Shown: piece by piece, positions 59,079 to 64,000 of the stretch
How the letters are laid out: each line of letters begins with the position of its first letter
Numbering within the stretch: position 1 is the first letter of the stretch
Source of the DNA: Spirosoma aureum
GTDB taxonomy: Bacteria > Bacteroidota > Bacteroidia > Cytophagales > Spirosomataceae
Assembly (NCBI RefSeq): GCF_011604685.1
Contig: NZ_CP050063.1
Location: 1,696,501-1,760,500 of the forward strand
Length of the DNA: 64,000 nt
Reading direction: 5' to 3'
Program-made: the position numbers and the translations under genes
The notes under the pieces: model-generated
Told to the model about the DNA's origin: nothing
Seen by the model: the letters and a program-made list of their open reading frames with translations, nothing else
Database searches by the model: none

Positions 59079-61673
59079 TTAAAGCTGGGTTCCTGTTGTG
59101 TCGGGCGGAACGGTTGGCTCTGCAGGGGCGGGTGTCGTTGGTACGAAGGTAGAATCCCCTGGTTCACCGATAGCAGTTGAGTCAGTGGCTTCGGTGGTTT
59201 CTTCGTCGTCAGACGGGCCGCAATTCAGATAATTCTTTGAAATCGAGAACGCTGGTTTTGGGAAGGGCCCCTGCAAACTCTTAAATTTAGGATCAGCATA
59301 GACTTTTTCCAGGAATCGACCGACAAGAGGTAAAGCTGTTTTAGCCCCTTCGCCGAGGTCCGTTGAGCGAAAGTGAATGCTCCGGTCGTCGCCACCGACC
59401 CAGGCTCCCACTACCAATTTGTCGGATACACCAACAAACCAGCCGTCGGAGTTATTGGAGGTTGTACCCGTTTTTGCACCCATTTCATTGTGGTTTCTGA
59501 ATAGCTCAAATGACCACAGGTTTTGTGATGTGCCCCCCGATTCCTGTAAGCCGCCCTGTAGCATATACCGCATCAGAAACGCCGACTCGGGACTTATAGC
59601 CCGTTTCTTTTTGGACGAGAACGTTTCAATAACGTTGCCATCCCGATCTTCAATACGCTGCACAATCATTGGGTCGATCGCTTCACCATCGTTGATAAAC
59701 GTACAATAGGCGCCAACAAGCTCATAAAGCGATACGTCCGATGACCCCAGGCCGATAGATGGCACCGCATCCAGCTTGCTTTTAATCCCCATTCGATGGG
59801 CATACTGGGCCACTCGTTCCGGCGTAACCCGGTCTGTTAGCTGTGCCGTGATTGAGTTCACAGAACGGGCCAAAGCCCGACGCAAGGTCATGTTGGAATA
59901 GGTATAATAACCCGTCGAGTTGCGTGGTTCCCACACATCTTCTTTTCCTTCGGCGTTGATAAACTCCTTGCGAAAGGGTCTATCCTCAATTCGGTCGCAC
60001 GGACTTAAATTGACCAGTGAGTCATCGATGGCAGCGGTATAAACAAACGGTTTGAAGGTTGAACCCGGTTGCCGTTTTCCCTGCTTAACGTGGTCATATT
60101 TGAAATAATCGTAATCTAATCCACCAACCCACGCCCGGATATAACCTGTGTGGGGGTCCATCGCGACCATGCCTGACTGTAAAAAATGTTTATAGTAGGC
60201 TATGGAATCATAGGGTGTCATCTGGGTGGAGTCATAGCCACGCTTGCTGGTCCAGCTAAAAACTCTCATTTTGTACTTCACATTTTTCATGTAGTACATG
60301 ATCGAGTCGGGGTACAGTGGCATGAAACGACGGCTGAGTGTTTTGTATCGTTCTGTGCGTTTAGCTACCGAATCAATAAAGCCTGGAAGCTCATTTCCAT
60401 CTTCGTCGGTCCACGGATTTCGGCCCCGCCAATGGTTATCGAATGTCCGCTGCAACTGCTTCATTTTTTCACTGGTCGCATCTTCCGCGTATTTCTGCAT
60501 GCGCGAATCCACGGTCGTAATGATGCGCAGCCCATCGGTGTAGAGGTCATAACCGTTTTCTTCTCCCCATTTCTTCACATAATCCTGAACGGCATTTTTC
60601 AGGTAGCTGGCTGGACCTGAATACGGATTTTCGGGCGTGAAGTCCGTTCCTAACGGTAAAGTACTAATCGAGTCTGCCTGCGCTTTGGTCAGGTAGTTGT
60701 ACTTTGCCATCTGCCCCAGAACAATGTTTCGGCGTTCTTTCGAGCGTTCAGGGTTCTTAAGTGGATTGTAACTTGTTGTGGCTTTCTGTAATCCGACCAG
60801 CACGGCTCCTTCCTGCACGTTGAGGCTATCTGGCGCTTTGTTGAAAAATGTTCGGGCAGCGGTTTTCAGACCAAACGCATTGCTGCCGAAGTCTACCGTA
60901 TTGAAATAGTAGGTAATAATTTCCTCTTTCGAAAAGTTTCGCTCCAGCTTAAGTGCCATCAGCCACTCTTTCGACTTGTAAATAATCTTGCGGATAAACG
61001 GAATCCGGGTCAGCAGACCTGACCGGGTTTTCCGGCGGGTCTTGAAGAGGTTTTTGGCTAACTGTTGCGTGATTGTCGAACCGCCCCCATCGCGCCCTAA
61101 TGTAAATACAGCGCGGCCAATTGCCCTGGGGTCAACGCCCCCATGCTCGTAGAAACGCACATCTTCGGTGGCAATCAGGGCATTGATCAACTGTTTCGGA
61201 ATGTTCTCGTATTTGATCGGAGTCCGGTTTTCGGCATAAAACTTCCCGATCATTACGCCATCCTGCGAATAAATCTCCGACGACTGATTCAGCTTTGGGT
61301 TTTTCAACTCCTCTACACTGGGCATTTCGCCGGTCAGGTACAAGAAATTGTAGTTGAGCATGAACACATAAAGACCCAAAGCCAGTGCTGCCGTTAATCC
61401 ACCTTTGATTCCATATTTCAGGTATGGATAATACCAGGCATCCGGATCAATGTACTGATGGATAAATGAGCGCAGACGACCACGATAATCGCGGTAAGCT
61501 GTGACCCATGAATTAACCCGTTCTTCACCGGCGATTCGTGCGGTTTGCCGATAGATGTGTCGACCGACTCCGCGTCTGACATCGCCAAATTGCGCCCGGC
61601 GTTGTCGAATTCGTCGCCGAAACGCTCCAAACGCGTGCCGGACGGCGCGGAATCGCTCCCTATATTCACTCAT
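59079..61673 (-). CDS. class A penicillin-binding protein (PBP1A-like transglycosylase/transpeptidase)
   Basis: This 864-residue bifunctional peptidoglycan synthase has a strongly basic N-terminus (RFRAVRHAFGAFRRRIRQRR) and a membrane helix (about 90-112). The GT51 transglycosylase domain shows ATEDVRFYEHGGVDPRAIGRA and GGSTITQQLAKNLF. The transpeptidase domain has SxxK in RQPGSTFKPFVYTAA, SxN in ALARSVNSITAQL and KTG in GAKTGTTSNNSDGWF. A Thr/Pro/Glu-rich C-terminal tail (about 820-864) is disordered. Length is normal. A -7-like TATATTTG box lies 117 bp upstream. It is monocistronic. Confidence 0.93.
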   Translation of the reverse strand: MSEYRERFRAVRHAFGAFRRRIRQRRAQFGDVRRGVGRHIYRQTARIAGEERVNSWVTAYRDYRGRLRSFIHQYIDPDAWYYPYLKYGIKGGLTAALALGLYVFMLNYNFLYLTGEMPSVEELKNPKLNQSSEIYSQDGVMIGKFYAENRTPIKYENIPKQLINALIATEDVRFYEHGGVDPRAIGRAVFTLGRDGGGSTITQQLAKNLFKTRRKTRSGLLTRIPFIRKIIYKSKEWLMALKLERNFSKEEIITYYFNTVDFGSNAFGLKTAARTFFNKAPDSLNVQEGAVLVGLQKATTSYNPLKNPERSKERRNIVLGQMAKYNYLTKAQADSISTLPLGTDFTPENPYSGPASYLKNAVQDYVKKWGEENGYDLYTDGLRIITTVDSRMQKYAEDATSEKMKQLQRTFDNHWRGRNPWTDEDGNELPGFIDSVAKRTERYKTLSRRFMPLYPDSIMYYMKNVKYKMRVFSWTSKRGYDSTQMTPYDSIAYYKHFLQSGMVAMDPHTGYIRAWVGGLDYDYFKYDHVKQGKRQPGSTFKPFVYTAAIDDSLVNLSPCDRIEDRPFRKEFINAEGKEDVWEPRNSTGYYTYSNMTLRRALARSVNSITAQLTDRVTPERVAQYAHRMGIKSKLDAVPSIGLGSSDVSLYELVGAYCTFINDGEAIDPMIVQRIEDRDGNVIETFSSKKKRAISPESAFLMRYMLQGGLQESGGTSQNLWSFELFRNHNEMGAKTGTTSNNSDGWFVGVSDKLVVGAWVGGDDRSIHFRSTDLGEGAKTALPLVGRFLEKVYADPKFKSLQGPFPKPAFSISKNYLNCGPSDDEETTEATDSTAIGEPGDSTFVPTTPAPAEPTVPPDTTGTQL

Positions 61674-61789
61674 GCGTTTTAATTCGGTAAGTTCTCGGTT
61701 ATGGGATGATTAGTTACGACTAGGTCGAACATTGGCTCCCGGCAAATCTACCCAACCGGCAGACCGGTCGTTGCATCATCGCCGGGCCT

Positions 61790-61797
61790 CAAATATA
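61790..61797 (-). promoter_or_regulatory. -7 box upstream of the PBP gene
   Basis: Leftward TATATTTG matches TAnnTTTG, about 117 bp upstream of the start at 61673. No TTTG at the -33 spacing. Confidence 0.35.
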
Positions 61798-61879
61798 ACG
61801 GATTTTCAGCCGATGTGATATACTAAAGCCCGGCTCTTAGAACAACCCGACTGATTCTGAATAGGTTATTTTTAATAGG

Positions 61880-61939
61880 AAAGACGGTAACAACAACGAG
61901 CATGGCTATTCAGGCCTTCCCCTTGTTGTTACCGTCTTT
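61880..61939 (-). terminator. terminator after msrB
   Basis: AAAGACGGTAACAACAA (61880-61896) pairs exactly with TTGTTGTTACCGTCTTT (61923-61939) across a 26-nt loop. It lies 17 bp past the msrB stop. Confidence 0.7.
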
Positions 61940-61956
61940 TGTTGTCTTTTGTGGTC

Positions 61957-62484
61957 TTATTTCTTTTCAAATGTCATGGCTACACCGTTCATGCAGTAAC
62001 GCAGACCTGTTGGCTTCGGGCCATCATCGAACACATGGCCCAAATGGCCACCACAAACAGTACAAAGAACTTCTGTCCGGACCATACCATAACTTTTGTC
62101 GCTGGCATCTTTAACCGCGTTCTTGGCAATGGGTGCATAAAAGCTCGGCCAGCCTGTGCCGGAGTTAAACTTCGTATCTGACGAAAAAAGCGGATTGTGG
62201 CAGGCTGCGCAGTAAAAAACGCCATGATCGTGGATATCATTTAACGGGCTGGTAAAGGCTCTTTCCGTACCGTGTTCGCGCAGAACAGCGTATTGATCGG
62301 GTGTCAGGATTTTCTTCCATTCTGCGTCCGTTTTAACGACCTTCCGACCGCCCGGCGGTTTCTCATCGACAAGGCGCTTCGATTGATCAACCGTTTGGTT
62401 CGATGCGCTGGACGTACAGGTGCCTAGATAAATGAAGCCTGTTAAAAGCCAGGCTGGCAATAACAAAAGCAGGGTATTTTTCAT
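61957..62484 (-). CDS. msrB: peptide-methionine (R)-S-oxide reductase, lipoprotein form
   Basis: This protein of about 175 residues reduces R-methionine sulfoxide in proteins. I chose ATG 62484 because it opens on a lipoprotein signal ([17 protein letters not shown], Cys in YLGTC). The upstream start at 62562 is not a signal. Zinc Cys pairs are in [11 protein letters not shown] and [11 protein letters not shown], and the catalytic Cys in [13 protein letters not shown]. Secreted MsrB proteins repair oxidised envelope proteins. It follows the anti-sigma gene by 150 bp on the same strand and could belong to that sigma regulon (inference). Confidence 0.92.
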   Translation of the reverse strand: MKNTLLLLLPAWLLTGFIYLGTCTSSASNQTVDQSKRLVDEKPPGGRKVVKTDAEWKKILTPDQYAVLREHGTERAFTSPLNDIHDHGVFYCAACHNPLFSSDTKFNSGTGWPSFYAPIAKNAVKDASDKSYGMVRTEVLCTVCGGHLGHVFDDGPKPTGLRYCMNGVAMTFEKK

Positions 62485-62634
62485 GAGTTGATTCGTGATA
62501 GCTGTACAAAAACGTACAAGAGTAGAGCAAATCTGGATTTCAGGTTGACAGATTACTGACAACGTTGCGAAAGTTTTGAACCGTTCAAAAATCTATCGCT
62601 GGTATAGCTAAAACAATGAAAAAGAGGCTATCGT

Positions 62635-63450
62635 TCAGGCATCTACTGTTGCCATGGCCAACAACGTTGTCAGCGTTGGCGTTGGGCTACCGCCCCGTTT
62701 TTCGACTGTTACAGCAAAGGCGTCGGCACGGTCGATCGGGCGATTGAGCTGTTGAAGGTACTTACTCGCGCTATTGGCTTCAAATACACCGGCATCGACC
62801 GGCTTTCCGCCTACGAGTGACCACAGCTGATACTGCTGATCAGGTCGCAAGGGAGGAAGTGATCGGACCTCAACGGCTACCTGATGGGTTTTGGCATTCC
62901 AGAATACCAGCATATCGCCATTGGGCGCTTTTTCGTTGCCACGTAATTCAAGTGTACGCGTGCCTGACTGTTTAAACAAAGCCAGAGCCTGTTCATTTTC
63001 AGCCTGTCGTTCTTTATATTGACTGAGTTCCTTTTGAAGCGATCCATTGGCTGATTGTAACTGAGCCAGTGTCTCCTGACCAGATCGTAGTTGCGACAAC
63101 AGGAAAAACGAAAAACCAAGCAGTAATAAACCTACAGAAGCCGCAACGACCCAGGTTGTTTTGAAGGTTGGGCGATCTTTGGTCAGGTCAACAGGCATGG
63201 GCCGAATAATCGGCTCGGCAGTTTTCTCAAACGAAAGCTGAGCCATTATCTTTGATTTTAGCTCGGCAGGTGGCTCAACACTATGTAATAAGGCGTAGTT
63301 TTCGATCGAAAGACTTAATTGATCCAGTTCCTGTTGGATCTCAGGGTAAATAGACGCCAGACAGTTAACCTCACGCCGTTCCTGGTCGCTCACCGCGCCC
63401 ATAACGTAAGATTCCAGGATGCCAGACGCTAAATACTCCGGTATATTCAT
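62635..63450 (-). CDS. anti-sigma factor, RskA-like, with coiled coil
   Basis: This 271-residue protein has a cytoplasmic N-terminal part (YLASGILESYVMGAVSDQERREV, about 1-95), which in this family binds the sigma factor. One membrane helix (about 102-122) is followed by a periplasmic coiled coil (about 125-160, LAQLQSANGSLQKELSQYKERQ). The RskA C-terminal domain (about 170-271) has KTHQVAVEVRSLPPLRPDQQYQLWSLVGGKPVDAG. The start overlaps the sigma stop by 4 bp (ATGA), typical of sigma/anti-sigma pairs. Confidence 0.88.
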   Translation of the reverse strand: MNIPEYLASGILESYVMGAVSDQERREVNCLASIYPEIQQELDQLSLSIENYALLHSVEPPAELKSKIMAQLSFEKTAEPIIRPMPVDLTKDRPTFKTTWVVAASVGLLLLGFSFFLLSQLRSGQETLAQLQSANGSLQKELSQYKERQAENEQALALFKQSGTRTLELRGNEKAPNGDMLVFWNAKTHQVAVEVRSLPPLRPDQQYQLWSLVGGKPVDAGVFEANSASKYLQQLNRPIDRADAFAVTVEKRGGSPTPTLTTLLAMATVDA

Positions 63451-64000
63451 GACTTAAATAATTGTTTTAATTCCTGCAACGCGGCACGAATTCTGGTTTT
63501 TACTGTTCCGAGGGGTAAATTCAATTCATCGGCGGCTTCTTCGTGCGTATAACCGCCGAAGTAAACCAGATCGATCAACTGCCTGCGTTCAGGCCGGAGT
63601 TGACTCACAACTTCCTTGATCCCGATGTGTTCGGGATTAGGCTGCTCAGTGTTGTGCTGACGATCAACAATATGTACGTTCTCTTCGTCGGTTCGGATTG
63701 CGTTGGAGGGGGATGGCTGCGTTTTTCTGGCACGAAGCGCATCAATGGCCGTATTACGGGCTACATTCAGCATCCATGTAAATAACCGGCCTTTACTAGG
63801 GTCGTAAGCATCAAGGTTTTTCCAGATTTTTACAAAAATGTCCTGTACAAGGTCCTGAGCGTGTTCATCGTCGCGAACGATGCGTAACACAACTCCATAG
63901 AGAGCGGGCGAATATTGGTCGTACAGCCAATGGAAAGCCTGCTCATCGCGCCTGGTAAGCTTCTCGATTAAGACACTTTCCGATACTAAAGATGACTGAC
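63447..64000 (-). CDS. ECF sigma factor, N-terminus cut by window edge
   Basis: The frame reads leftward from the right edge with no start codon in the first residues (SSLVSESVLIEKLTRRDEQAF), continuing as FHWLYDQYSPALYGVVLRIV. A GTG at 63890 would lose part of region 2, so the true start lies just outside. Region 2 has AQDLVQDIFVKIWKNLDAY and GRLFTWMLNVARNTAID. Region 4 has LRPERRQLIDLVYFGGYTHEEAADELNLPLGTVKTRIRAAL. The partner anti-sigma overlaps its end by 4 bp. Confidence 0.9.
   Translation of the reverse strand, partial: QSSLVSESVLIEKLTRRDEQAFHWLYDQYSPALYGVVLRIVRDDEHAQDLVQDIFVKIWKNLDAYDPSKGRLFTWMLNVARNTAIDALRARKTQPSPSNAIRTDEENVHIVDRQHNTEQPNPEHIGIKEVVSQLRPERRQLIDLVYFGGYTHEEAADELNLPLGTVKTRIRAALQELKQLFKS

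Noticed and set aside
1..64000. tRNA or rRNA genes
   Set aside because: No cloverleaf with a GTTCRA-type T-loop or CCA end and no rRNA-like sequence was noticed in the gaps; a tRNAscan run would settle this.

Overview
The window looks like chromosomal DNA of a Bacteroidota bacterium, order Cytophagales, most likely Spirosoma or a close relative (inference from protein content, not from a database search). The signs are three SusC/SusD outer-membrane pairs, a separate TonB-dependent receptor beside a DUF4249 lipoprotein, GSCFA and DUF4468 family proteins, many Bacteroidota-type lipoproteins (short signal ending in a Cys), few Shine-Dalgarno sequences, and TAnnTTTG promoter boxes. No tRNA, rRNA, CRISPR array, prophage or complete insertion sequence was seen.

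Layout. 1-3.4 kb: a DUF4249 lipoprotein cut by the left edge and a divergent TonB receptor. 3.4-9.5 kb: a run of leftward genes: glutamine-synthetase-like enzyme, phosphotransferase, ECF sigma factor, small membrane protein, CnrX/Spy-like periplasmic sensor, YHYH lipoprotein, MORN-type lipoprotein and SCO1-like lipoprotein. The last six are closely packed and overlapping and look like one metal- or redox-responsive envelope operon. 10-19.3 kb: leftward housekeeping genes (CNT nucleoside transporter, Uma2-fold protein, ppk1, gyrB, a small conserved protein, alanine dehydrogenase, tsaE). 19.5-24.7 kb: a SusC/SusD pair. 24.8-31.7 kb: phosphohexomutase, an unusually long D-Ala-D-Ala ligase homologue, a DUF433/DUF5615 toxin-antitoxin-like pair, NifU-type and Mrp-type iron-sulfur proteins and a GSCFA protein. 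31.9-38.4 kb: a small gene with a coupled leader ORF, the rplI-rpsR-rpsF operon, a coiled-coil membrane protein, yggS, a DUF423 protein, prfC and two small secreted proteins.

38.8-50.0 kb is a rightward locus of SusC, SusD, a lipoprotein and two tandem M14 carboxypeptidases of about 900 residues each. It resembles a polysaccharide-utilization locus rebuilt for peptides. 50.1-54.6 kb is a third SusC/SusD pair, on the opposite strand. 54.9-64 kb: an OmpA-family protein, endonuclease III, a DUF4468 protein, an unknown protein, an almost gene-free 0.9 kb stretch, a class A penicillin-binding protein, lipoprotein MsrB, and an anti-sigma/ECF sigma pair that runs off the right edge.

The most unusual non-coding structure is two families of intergenic inverted repeats. 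One has a constant core (GTGCCACGGTT/AACCGTGGCAC) with arms that differ between copies but are perfectly self-complementary within each copy. The other (GTTTTCAGTTT/AAACTGAAAAC) sits in short gaps between co-oriented genes. The candidates I would look at first for an undescribed system are the sigma-YHYH-SCO operon, the SusCD-M14 peptidase locus and the two repeat families.
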